A DNA stretch of 13,688 nt, from assembly GCA_036272815.1 (NCBI GenBank), contig DATAYA010000024.1, positions 1-13,688 of the forward strand, in the 5' to 3' direction. Source of the stretch: DATAYA01 sp036272815. GTDB lineage: Bacteria > Pseudomonadota > Alphaproteobacteria > Acetobacterales > Acetobacteraceae. The notes under the pieces are model-generated. The model was given only the letters and a program-made list of their open reading frames with translations, searched no databases and was not told the DNA's origin. Each line of letters begins with the position of its first letter. Position 1 is the stretch's first letter. Position numbers and translations under genes: made by a program. This document shows positions 7,784 through 13,688 of this stretch, piece after piece.

Positions 7784-8751
7784 CGGCGCTCGACGCGCAG
7801 CCGCGGATCGACGACGAAGTAAAGCAGATCGACAATCAGATTGATGACCAGGAAGAAGACCGCGACCAGCATCAGGTAGGCCGACATCACCGGGATGTCC
7901 GCGACCGCGATCGACTGCACCAGCAACAGGCCCATGCCGGGCCACTGGAACACCGTCTCGGTGACGATGGTGAAACTGAGCAGGCCGCCGATCTGCAATC
8001 CGATGATGGTGATGACCGGCACCAGCGTGTTCTTCAGCGCGTGGCCGAAGTTGATCGCGCGGTTTGGCAGGCCGCGGGCGCGGGCGAACTTGATGTAGTC
8101 GCTGCGCAGCACCTCCAGCATCTCCGCCCGCACGAGCCGAACGATCAGCGTGGTCTGGAAGAGGGCCAGCGTGATCGCCGGCAGAATCAGCGATTTCAGG
8201 CCCGAGAGCGTGAGGAACCCGGTGCTCCAGTGCGAGAAATTCACCACGGCGCCGCGGCCGAAACTCGGCAGCCACCCGAGTGTCACCGAGAAGATGAGGA
8301 TCAGCAGGATGCCGGTGAGGAAGGTCGGCAGCGAGATGCCGGCGAGGCTGAACACCATGAAGCCGCGCGATAGCCACGAATTGCGATAGATGCCGGTGTA
8401 GACCCCCATCGGCAGCCCAATCACCAGCGAGAGGATCGTGGCCGTCATCGACAGCTCGAAGGTCGCCGGGAAGCGCTGCTCGATCAGCGTCATGACCGGG
8501 CTTGCGAGGCGGTAGCTGAAGCCGAAATCGCCGTGCAGCGCGAGCCACATGTATCGCGCGTACTGGATGAAGAACGGCCGATCGAGGCCGAGCGTGTGGA
8601 CAAGGGCGACCCGCTGCGCCTCGGTGTAGTCCTGCCCCAGCATGATCGAGACCGGATCGCCGACATAGGCGAACATGGCGAACGACAGCACGCCGACGAC
8701 GAGGACGACCGGGATGCCTTGCAGGACGCGCGAGGTGATGAAGGCAGGCAT
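7762..8751 (-). CDS. dppB: Peptide-type ABC transporter permease (DppB/OppB)
   Basis: This 329-residue inner-membrane permease is the first gene of the importer operon. It has an N-terminal span (~9-30) followed by the periplasmic segment with LGLDRPFFIQYARYMWLALHG (54-74, typical of OppB/DppB). More spans lie near 99-120, 133-157, 186-206, 245-265 and 287-314. The EAA loop is DYIKFARARGLPN (218-230). The C-terminus ends VVDPRLR, common in the family, then a lower-complexity tail ERRAAGAAR whose codons lie in the tandem duplication. GGAGAG precedes the ATG by a few bases. The gene is divergent from hyi across 174 bases. No dppA/oppA-type binding protein is encoded in the window, so the solute protein must lie elsewhere or be shared. 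Confidence 0.93.
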   Translation of the reverse strand: MPAFITSRVLQGIPVVLVVGVLSFAMFAYVGDPVSIMLGQDYTEAQRVALVHTLGLDRPFFIQYARYMWLALHGDFGFSYRLASPVMTLIEQRFPATFELSMTATILSLVIGLPMGVYTGIYRNSWLSRGFMVFSLAGISLPTFLTGILLILIFSVTLGWLPSFGRGAVVNFSHWSTGFLTLSGLKSLILPAITLALFQTTLIVRLVRAEMLEVLRSDYIKFARARGLPNRAINFGHALKNTLVPVITIIGLQIGGLLSFTIVTETVFQWPGMGLLLVQSIAVADIPVMSAYLMLVAVFFLVINLIVDLLYFVVDPRLRVERRAAGAAR

Positions 8752-8925
8752 GGGCTCTCCCGGTGCCGGGCGGCAAGTCCGCGGCCGCGGTTCGCGGTTC
8801 TATGACAGTTGTGCGGCCTGCGCCAAGCACCCCGAACGGTTCGTTGCTGCCGCACCGGCCGGGCAAGCCCGCTGGTCATTCGCGCTCGCGGCCTCTAGCC
8901 TGCGGGCTCCAGGGGAGGGCCGCCG
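8752..8925. promoter_or_regulatory. Divergent promoter region between dppB and hyi
   Basis: The 174 bases separate two divergent operons and must hold promoters for both. Visible structure: a perfect 12-base palindrome CCGCGGCCGCGG at 8779-8790, a perfect 11-base inverted repeat CGAAC-G-GTTCG at 8833-8843, and for hyi a strong GGGGAGGG ribosome site ending 6 bases before ATG 8926. A weak sigma-70-like pair for dppB is TTGGCG (minus strand, 8826-8821) with CATAGA (8804-8799), 16 bases apart; I give it little weight. No clear promoter is seen for hyi. Confidence 0.5.
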
Positions 8926-9705
8926 ATGCCGCATTTCTGTGCCAACCTTTCGATGATGTTCAACGAGGCGGGGTTCCTCGACCGCTTCGCCGCGGCGCAG
9001 CGGGCCGGGTTCGATGCCGTCGAGTTTCTGTTCCCCTATGAACACAAGCCGGCAGCGCTGCGTGCGCGGCTGGACGACAACGGGTTGCGGCAGGTGCTGT
9101 TCAACATGCCGCCTGGCGACTGGGGAGCCGGCGAGCGCGGCCTCGCCGCACTGCCCGGACGGCAGGCGGCGTTCCGCGACGGCGTGCGGCAGGCGCTCGA
9201 CTATGCCCACGCGCTCGACTGCCGCATGGTGCATTGCATGGCCGGCATCGTGCCGGCGCACGTGCCCTACGACACCGCGGCCGCCACCTATGCCGCCAAC
9301 CTTGCCTGGGCCGCCGAGCAGGCGCAGCCCGCCGGGGTGCGGATCGTGATCGAGCCGATCAACCAGCGCGACATGCCCGGCTTCTTTCTGCGGACCCAGG
9401 CCCAAGGGGCGGCGATCGTGGAGGCGATCGGCCGCGACCGGCTCGGGTTGCAGTTCGACCTCTACCACTGCCAAGTGAGCGAGGGCGACATCACCAAGCG
9501 GATGGAGGCGCATCTGCCGGTGATCGCGCACATGCAGATTGCCGACGTGCCGGAGCGGCATGAGCCGGGCACCGGGGAGATCGGCTGGGACTTCGTCTTC
9601 CGCCGGATCGATGCGCTCGGCTATGGCGGCTCGATCGGCTGCGAGTACCGACCGGCGGGCGATACGGTCGAGGGGCTTGCGTGGCGCAAGCGCTACGGCG
9701 TTTGA
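8926..9705 (+). CDS. hyi: Hydroxypyruvate isomerase
   Basis: This 259-residue TIM-barrel sugar-isomerase-like enzyme interconverts hydroxypyruvate and tartronate semialdehyde in the cytoplasm. It follows the E. coli Hyi pattern closely: ANLSMMF (6-12), VEFLFPYE (32-39), GDWGAGERGLA (64-74), FRDGV (83-87), IEPIN (142-146), QFDLYH (176-181), QIADVPERHEPGTGEI (204-219) and CEYRP (239-243). The expected metal and catalytic residues E143, D178, Q204 and E240 are all present. The start is supported by GGGGAGGG 6 bases upstream. The close relative OtnI (2-oxo-tetronate isomerase of erythronate breakdown) cannot be fully excluded, but no otn/den kinase or dehydrogenase is nearby, while the partner reductase garR is. 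Glyoxylate carboligase is absent from the window. Confidence 0.92.
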   Translation: MPHFCANLSMMFNEAGFLDRFAAAQRAGFDAVEFLFPYEHKPAALRARLDDNGLRQVLFNMPPGDWGAGERGLAALPGRQAAFRDGVRQALDYAHALDCRMVHCMAGIVPAHVPYDTAAATYAANLAWAAEQAQPAGVRIVIEPINQRDMPGFFLRTQAQGAAIVEAIGRDRLGLQFDLYHCQVSEGDITKRMEAHLPVIAHMQIADVPERHEPGTGEIGWDFVFRRIDALGYGGSIGCEYRPAGDTVEGLAWRKRYGV

Positions 9706-9713
9706 AGCACGAG

Positions 9714-9818
9714 CTGGGCTCCGCCCAGACCCGCAAGGGGCTCGCCCCTTGACCCCGTTCTTCAGGTAAGGGGTTCCAAGGGCGAGCCCTTGGCGGGGTC
9801 CAGGGGCAGCGCCCCTGG
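9714..9818. repeat. Palindrome-rich intergenic element (four hairpins, REP/MITE-like)
   Basis: This fills most of the 144-base gap between hyi and garR. Four perfect stems lie in a row: CTGGGC/GCCCAG (9714-9728), AAGGGGC/GCCCCTT (9735-9750), CCAAGGGC/GCCCTTGG (9776-9793) and CCAGGGGC/GCCCCTGG (9800-9818). The left half (9735-9755) and the right half (9771-9791) are also approximately inverted copies of each other around the centre near 9763, so the whole can fold as one large nested hairpin. The GGGGCTCGCCCC-type core resembles dispersed intergenic repeats that I recall from Acetobacteraceae genomes (memory, not checked). It may attenuate or stabilise the hyi-garR transcript. It is not seen elsewhere in this window. 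Confidence 0.75.
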
Positions 9819-9849
9819 CCTTAAAACCGGCATCAAAGGGAGGCAGGAC

Positions 9850-10749
9850 ATGCGGATCGGATTCGTCGGGCTCGGCATCATGGGCCGGCCGATGGCGCTC
9901 AACCTCAAGGCCGCCGGTCACGCGCTCGCCGTGCCGGATCGTGCCAGCCTCACCGATGAGGTGCGCCGCGCGGCCGAGGTGCGTCCGAGTGCCGAGGCGG
10001 TCGCCCGCGGCAGCGAGGTGGTGATCCTGATGGTGCCCGACACGCCCGACGTGGAGCAGGTGCTTTTCGGGAAGGACGGGGTGGCGGCGGGGCTGGAGCG
10101 GGGTGCGCTGCTGATCGACATGTCCTCGATCAGCCCGATCGCGACGCAGGGGTTTGCGAAGCGGATCGCGGAGCGGGGCTGCGACTATCTCGATGCGCCC
10201 GTCTCGGGCGGCGAGGTGGGCGCCAAGGGCGGCACGCTCACGATCATGGTCGGCGGCCCGACCCGCGCCTTCGAGCGCGCGCTGCCATTGTTCGAGACGA
10301 TGGGCAAGAACATCACCTATGTCGGCGAGGAGAACGGCGCCGGCCAGACCTGCAAGGTCGCCAACCAGATCATGGTGGCGCTGAACATCCAGGCCGCGGC
10401 CGAGGCACTGGTCTTTGCCGCGAAGGCGGGCGCCGATCCCGCCAAGGTGCGACAGGCGCTGATGGGCGGCTTCGCGGCTTCGCGTGCGCTCGAGGTGCAT
10501 GGCGAGCGGATGATAAAGCGCACCTTCGATCCGGGATTCCGCATCCGGCTGCACCAGAAGGACCTCAACCTCGCGTTGTCGGCGGCGCGCGAGTTGGCGA
10601 TGGCCCTGCCGAGCACGGCGCTGGCGCAGCAGATGTTCTCTGTCGTCGCCGCGCATGGCGGGGCGGAGGCGGACCACTCGGCACTGGTGCGTGCGATCGA
10701 GGGCATGGCCGCGATCGAGCTGGGTGCAAAATCGGGCGAACCCGGTTGA
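9850..10749 (+). CDS. garR: 2-hydroxy-3-oxopropionate (tartronate semialdehyde) reductase
   Basis: This 299-residue member of the 3-hydroxyisobutyrate dehydrogenase family reduces tartronate semialdehyde to D-glycerate with NAD(P)H. Visible features are the Rossmann motif GLGIMG (7-12), DR at the end of the second strand (30-31), MVPDTPDVEQV (61-71), the substrate loop DAPVSGGEVGAKGGTL (115-130), catalytic K169 in GQTCKVANQIMVALN with N172, and the C-terminal HQKDLNLAL helix. The pattern tracks E. coli GarR/GlxR (IDMSSI, ANQIMVALNI), which favours this reaction over 3-hydroxyisobutyrate or glyoxylate reductase. The start is ATG 9850 with GGGAGG just upstream; the longer in-frame extension would run through the palindromic element and is rejected. 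Hyi upstream supplies its substrate, and the two genes are likely cotranscribed across the hairpins. Confidence 0.9.
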   Translation: MRIGFVGLGIMGRPMALNLKAAGHALAVPDRASLTDEVRRAAEVRPSAEAVARGSEVVILMVPDTPDVEQVLFGKDGVAAGLERGALLIDMSSISPIATQGFAKRIAERGCDYLDAPVSGGEVGAKGGTLTIMVGGPTRAFERALPLFETMGKNITYVGEENGAGQTCKVANQIMVALNIQAAAEALVFAAKAGADPAKVRQALMGGFAASRALEVHGERMIKRTFDPGFRIRLHQKDLNLALSAARELAMALPSTALAQQMFSVVAAHGGAEADHSALVRAIEGMAAIELGAKSGEPG

Positions 10750-10754
10750 ACCGG
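10742..10754. promoter_or_regulatory. Inverted repeat between garR and the XRE gene (possible operator)
   Basis: CCGGTT-G-AACCGG is a perfect 6-base inverted repeat overlapping the garR stop codon, 20 bases before the proposed XRE start. Its position suits an autoregulatory operator for the HTH protein, but one palindrome of this length in GC-rich DNA can be chance. Confidence 0.25.
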
Positions 10755-10774
10755 CTTGGGACGCGTGCCAGACC

Positions 10775-11722
10775 ATGGTGACCGGACTCGATTCTGAGAC
10801 GGGCGGGAGCGGGCTTCGCGCAGGGATGCGATTCGACGAAATCGGCCAGCAGCTTCGAGCCTTCCGGATGGAATCCGGCCTGCGGGCGGAGGAGATCGCG
10901 GCGCGACTCGGCGTCTCGCGCGCGGCGCTCTACCGCTACGAGAAGGGCGAGGTCATCAAGCTCGACACGGTCAAGCGCCTGGCCGAGCTGCTCAAGATCT
11001 CGCCGTTGTCGCTGCTCGGCATCGGCGTCGAGTACTACACGCGCCCGATCGGCTTCTTCGAGCGACTGCGCCAGATGGAGGAAACCGCCGATCAGATCGT
11101 GCAGATTTCGGGCGCGCTCGCCTTTCTGACCACGTCCGGCTCGTTCGAGGTCGCGGTCGCCGAGGCGGTCGACGAGATCAATACCCATGCCGGGGCGGAG
11201 GCTGCGTCGCTGCGGGCGCAGTCCGAGCAGGTGATGGGGCTGCTGGCGGCGCGCAAGCGTTCCTATGGGCTGCGTCGGCCGGGGATCACGGCGGTGATCC
11301 CGGTCGCTTCCGTGCGGCAATTGCTCGCCGAAGGGTTGTGCGGCGACCTGGCGCTCTCGGAGAGCACGGCGCAGCGCTGCCGCGAGGCGGCGGTGGCCGA
11401 GCTGGAGCACCTGGCCGAGACGATGGAGAGCGAGCCGATCGGCCAGCAGATCGGGCTGCTGCCGCAGGGAAGGCCGACCGTCGCCTTCTCGATCTTGCGC
11501 ACCCGCGAGCGGGCGATGCTCGCCACCAACGGGTTCCGCGAGGACGGCAACCCGGTGTCGCAGGTCGGCGTCGCGACGGTGACCGCGGCGGACGAGGCGG
11601 TGGCCGCCCACCAGCGGGTCGCCGAGGCGTGCTGGCGCGAAACTCTGAAGGGTGCCGCCGCCGCCGCGCGGCTGCGCGAGCTGATCGCGGCTGGGCGGGA
11701 GGGGCGAAATGAGCTGGGGTAG
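10775..11722 (+). CDS. XRE-family HTH transcriptional regulator with unrecognised C-terminal domain
   Basis: This is a 315-residue DNA-binding protein. An N-terminal Cro/C1-type helix-turn-helix spans ~24-82: IGQQLRAFRMESGLRAEEIA, then ARLGVSRAALYRYEKGE as the recognition part, then LDTVKRLAELLKISPLSLLG. The rest (~83-315) is not a cupin or peptidase domain that I recognise. It begins YYTRPIGFFERLRQMEE, has alternating hydrophobic strands (GITAVIPVASVRQLL, PTVAFSILRTRERAMLATNGFRE), and is probably a ligand-sensing or dimerisation domain. The start is uncertain: ATG 10775 is the longest start clear of garR; ATG 10826 is closer to the HTH but has no better ribosome site. It lies 25 bases after garR and 18 before the Nudix gene. 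Control of the hyi-garR genes and of itself is a reasonable guess from position only. Confidence 0.82.
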   Translation: MVTGLDSETGGSGLRAGMRFDEIGQQLRAFRMESGLRAEEIAARLGVSRAALYRYEKGEVIKLDTVKRLAELLKISPLSLLGIGVEYYTRPIGFFERLRQMEETADQIVQISGALAFLTTSGSFEVAVAEAVDEINTHAGAEAASLRAQSEQVMGLLAARKRSYGLRRPGITAVIPVASVRQLLAEGLCGDLALSESTAQRCREAAVAELEHLAETMESEPIGQQIGLLPQGRPTVAFSILRTRERAMLATNGFREDGNPVSQVGVATVTAADEAVAAHQRVAEACWRETLKGAAAAARLRELIAAGREGRNELG

Positions 11723-11740
11723 GAAGGGCGAAGTCTGAGG

Positions 11741-12373
11741 ATGCCCAGCCTGCCCGCGCATCCCGACGCGATCGTGCAATCCGAGGAGACCGTCTGGAAC
11801 GGGCGCTTTCCATTGCAGGTCGTCCGCTTCCGCCATCGCCGCTTCGACGGCACCATGTCCGGCCCCCGCACCTGGGAGATGTGGCGGCGCGGGCCGGCGG
11901 CGGCGATGCTGCCCTATGACCCGGCGGCGGACGCGGTGGTGCTGATCGAGCAGTTCCGGCTGCCGGCGCTCGCGGCCGGGCTCGATCCGGTGATGGTGGA
12001 GCTGCCCGCCGGACTGTGCGATCCGGGCGAGGCGCCCGCGGACGCGATCGCGCGCGAACTTCGCGAGGAGATGGGCCTCACTGCGACCCGCACCGAGCGG
12101 ATTGGGCAATTTCTGCTGACGCCCGGCGGCAGCGACGAGTGCTGCACGCTGTTTGCCGGCTGCGTCACCGCGCCGAGCGCGGATGCCGGCGGGATCGCCG
12201 GGACGGCCGGGCTCGCGGCTGAGCAGGAGGATATCCGCCTGCGCGTCCATCCCGCCGCCAGCGCGATCGACGCCGCCCTGGCCGGCGCTTATGCCAATTC
12301 CGTGACCGCCATCGCGCTGCTCTGGTTCGCCGCCATGCGAGACCGGCTGCGTCGGGAGTGGAGCACCGCATGA
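11741..12373 (+). CDS. nudF: Nudix hydrolase, ADP-ribose pyrophosphatase type
   Basis: This 210-residue enzyme carries a perfect Nudix box, G91-x5-E97-x7-R105-E106-L-x-E109-E110-x-G112-L, preceded by VMVELPAG (84-91). Downstream it has the ADP-ribose pyrophosphatase pattern, with TPGGSDE and a late acidic AEQEDIRLRV, followed by AYANSVTAIALLW at the end, as in E. coli NudF (residues about 127-202). It should split ADP-ribose into AMP and ribose 5-phosphate using Mg2+, removing reactive ADP-ribose made by NAD+ turnover. Related nucleoside-diphosphate sugars are possible substrates. GAGG lies directly before the ATG, an awkward spacing, with GGAAGG further up. Its TGA overlaps the alaX ATG (ATGA). 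All catalytic residues are present. Confidence 0.88.
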   Translation: MPSLPAHPDAIVQSEETVWNGRFPLQVVRFRHRRFDGTMSGPRTWEMWRRGPAAAMLPYDPAADAVVLIEQFRLPALAAGLDPVMVELPAGLCDPGEAPADAIARELREEMGLTATRTERIGQFLLTPGGSDECCTLFAGCVTAPSADAGGIAGTAGLAAEQEDIRLRVHPAASAIDAALAGAYANSVTAIALLWFAAMRDRLRREWSTA

Positions 12374-13086
12374 CCGAACGCCTGTTCCTCGACGCTCCCC
12401 GCCAGACTGAGACGACGGCGCGGGTGCTCGCCGCCGGGGCGGAGGGCGTCGTGCTCGACCGCACGGTGTTCTACGCGCGCTCCGGCGGCCAGGCGGGCGA
12501 CCGCGGTGTGCTGCGCTGGGCCGGCGGCGAGGTGGCGGTCGCGGAGGCGACCAAAGGCGCGGGCGAAAAAATCCTGCACTTGCTGGCACCCGGCAGTGCG
12601 CCGCCTGCGGTGGGCACGGAAGTGACGGCCTCCATTGACTGGACGTACCGGCACCGCCTGATGCGGATGCACACGACGCTGCATCTGCTGTGCAGTCTGC
12701 TGCCCGGCGCGGGCGTCACCGGTGGATCGGTGGGCGCCGACCGCTCACGACTCGACCTTGATCTCCCGGCGCCGCCCGCGAAGGAGGTGCTGGAGGAGGG
12801 TCTGAACGCCCTGATCGCAGCCGACCATCCGGTTCGCGCCGAGTGGGTCGAGGAAAGCGTGCTCGACACCAATCCAGATCTGGTCCGCACGCTCTCGGTC
12901 AAGCCGCCGCGCGGCACCGGACGGCTGCGGCTGGTGCGGATCGGGGCGGGGGCGGTGCCGATCGACCTGCAACCCTGCGGCGGCACCCATGTCGCCGCGA
13001 CAGGCGAGATCGGCCGCGTGGTGGTGCAGAAGATCGAGAGCAAGGGCCGGCAGAACCGCCGGGTCATCGTCGCACTCGCGGAGTGA
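12370..13086 (+). CDS. alaX: Free-standing Ala-tRNA editing protein (AlaX type)
   Basis: This 238-residue protein is homologous to the editing domain of alanyl-tRNA synthetase. It hydrolyses Ser-tRNA(Ala) (and in some family members Gly-tRNA(Ala)), protecting against mistranslation. The Zn site is complete: H101-x3-H105 in MHTTLHLL and C203-x3-H207 in CGGTH. The N-terminal FYARSGGQAGDRG (35-47) is the conserved AlaX/AlaRS beta-barrel loop. The size fits the medium AlaX form (AlaX-M), without the long C-terminal oligomerisation part. The start at ATG 12370 overlaps the Nudix stop; an in-frame GTG at 12358 is possible but lies inside nudF with a poorer site, while GGAG lies 6-7 bases before the ATG. 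sseA follows 5 bases after its stop, so the three genes should be cotranscribed. Confidence 0.92.
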   Translation: MTERLFLDAPRQTETTARVLAAGAEGVVLDRTVFYARSGGQAGDRGVLRWAGGEVAVAEATKGAGEKILHLLAPGSAPPAVGTEVTASIDWTYRHRLMRMHTTLHLLCSLLPGAGVTGGSVGADRSRLDLDLPAPPAKEVLEEGLNALIAADHPVRAEWVEESVLDTNPDLVRTLSVKPPRGTGRLRLVRIGAGAVPIDLQPCGGTHVAATGEIGRVVVQKIESKGRQNRRVIVALAE

Positions 13087-13091
13087 GGGAC

Positions 13092-13688
13092 ATGGAGCCG
13101 CTGGTCAGCACGGAATGGCTTGCGGGCGCGCTGGGCTCGCCCGACCTCGTGGTGTGCGATGCCACGATCTACCTGCCCGGCGAGGACAAGGACGCCCAGG
13201 TCGAGTTCGCCCGCGCCCACGTCCCCGGAGCCCGGTTCTTTGATATCGACGCGATCGCCGATCCGGAGGACGAACTGCCGCACATGATCCCGACCGCCGG
13301 GCGGTTCGCGCGGCTGATGGGCGCGCTCGGCATCGGCAACGGGTCGCGGGTGGTGTTCTATGACCAGCGCGGGCTGATGTCGGCGGCGCGCGGCTGGTGG
13401 CTGATGGGCCTGTTCGGGCATGATGCCGCTGCGGTGCTGGATGGCGGGCTGCCGAAGTGGCAGCGCGAGGGCCGGCCGGTCGAGAGCGGCATGCCGGCGG
13501 CACCGGCGCCCGCGGCTTTCCGGCCCGATTTCCGGGCCTCTCGGGTCCGCGGCATCGGTGACATGCTGATGAACGTGGAGACCCGCGCGGCTTTGGTGCT
13601 GGACGCTCGCGGCGCCGCCCGCTTCCGCGGCGAGGCGGCGGAGCCGCGGCCGGGGATGCGCGCCGGGCACATCCCCGGGGCCGCAAGT
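13092..13688 (+). CDS. sseA: 3-mercaptopyruvate / thiosulfate sulfurtransferase (cut by right edge)
   Basis: The frame runs from ATG 13092 to the window end, 199 residues, with GAGGGAC just upstream. It is a two-domain rhodanese. The first, inactive domain (~1-130) shows ARAHVPGARFFDID (40-53), LPHMIP (62-67), VVFYDQRGL (87-95), ARGWWLMGLFGH (99-110) and VLDGGLPKW (115-123). The second domain begins near 165 with LVLDARGAARFRGE (168-181) and AGHIPGA (191-197), typical of SseA. The active-site cysteine loop that would separate mercaptopyruvate (CGSGVTA-like) from thiosulfate enzymes lies beyond the edge, so specificity rests on overall SseA resemblance. It would transfer sulfur to thiols or cyanide in the cytoplasm. 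It is probably the third gene of the nudF-alaX-sseA set. Confidence 0.88.
   Translation, partial: MEPLVSTEWLAGALGSPDLVVCDATIYLPGEDKDAQVEFARAHVPGARFFDIDAIADPEDELPHMIPTAGRFARLMGALGIGNGSRVVFYDQRGLMSAARGWWLMGLFGHDAAAVLDGGLPKWQREGRPVESGMPAAPAPAAFRPDFRASRVRGIGDMLMNVETRAALVLDARGAARFRGEAAEPRPGMRAGHIPGAAS

Noticed and set aside
7737..7835. Longer dppC start inside dppB
   Set aside because: The extension is arginine/serine-rich and in the shadow frame of the dppB end; ATG 7736 has a ribosome site and the ATGA overlap.
8799..8826. Firm sigma-70 promoter for dppB
   Set aside because: TTGGCG and CATAGA match consensus poorly (about 4/6 and 3/6) with a 16-base spacer; too weak to call as a separate feature.
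9790..9849. N-terminal 20-residue extension of garR
   Set aside because: It lies within the hairpin element and before a good ribosome site; the Rossmann motif needs to start within the first few residues, as it does from ATG 9850.
8800..10776. A 658-codon open frame on the minus strand
   Set aside because: It is antisense to hyi and garR, which carry all their catalytic motifs. It shows no recognisable domain and crosses the palindromic element.
10565..12589. A 674-codon open frame on the minus strand
   Set aside because: It runs opposite the XRE, Nudix and AlaX genes, is arginine/proline-rich and lacks domains; it is a GC-bias shadow.

Overview
The window is GC-rich DNA (roughly two-thirds G+C by eye) from an alphaproteobacterium. 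The protein styles, the strong GC bias at third codon positions and a nested-palindrome intergenic element all fit Rhodospirillales, and I would guess Acetobacteraceae. That placement is inferred from family resemblance, not from a search. No rRNA, tRNA, CRISPR array, insertion sequence or phage gene is visible.

The left two-thirds (1-8751) is read on the minus strand. A peptide-type ABC importer, dppB-dppC-dppD-dppF, starts at 8751. Its genes overlap or nearly abut, and it runs straight into a yraN-family (UPF0102) gene and a Rieske non-heme iron oxygenase. No substrate-binding protein gene is present in the window. After a 168-base gap comes a complete elongation factor G whose sequence looks like a divergent paralogue (EF-G2-like). 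It is coupled by a TGATG stop/start overlap to a 105-residue protein that I do not recognise. After another 150 bases, holding two adjacent hairpins, the 5' end of an RTX/cadherin-like secreted protein gene runs off the left edge.

The right third (8926-13688) is read on the plus strand. It holds hyi (hydroxypyruvate isomerase), a palindrome-rich intergenic element, garR/glxR (tartronate semialdehyde reductase), a XRE-type regulator with an unrecognised C-terminal half, an ADP-ribose pyrophosphatase (nudF-like), a free-standing Ala-tRNA editing protein (alaX) and the N-terminal two-thirds of a 3-mercaptopyruvate sulfurtransferase (sseA), cut by the right edge. nudF, alaX and sseA are tightly packed. 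Hyi and GarR together interconvert hydroxypyruvate, tartronate semialdehyde and D-glycerate, the lower part of glyoxylate assimilation, but glyoxylate carboligase and glycerate kinase are not here.

Most of the content is ordinary metabolism and translation quality control. The points most worth a second look are: a 29-base tandem duplication at the dppB/dppC junction that creates a 10-codon mini-gene with stop/start overlaps at both ends and only wobble-position differences between its copies; the EF-G paralogue coupled to an unknown small protein; the four-hairpin element between hyi and garR; and inverted repeats that could be operators for the XRE regulator.
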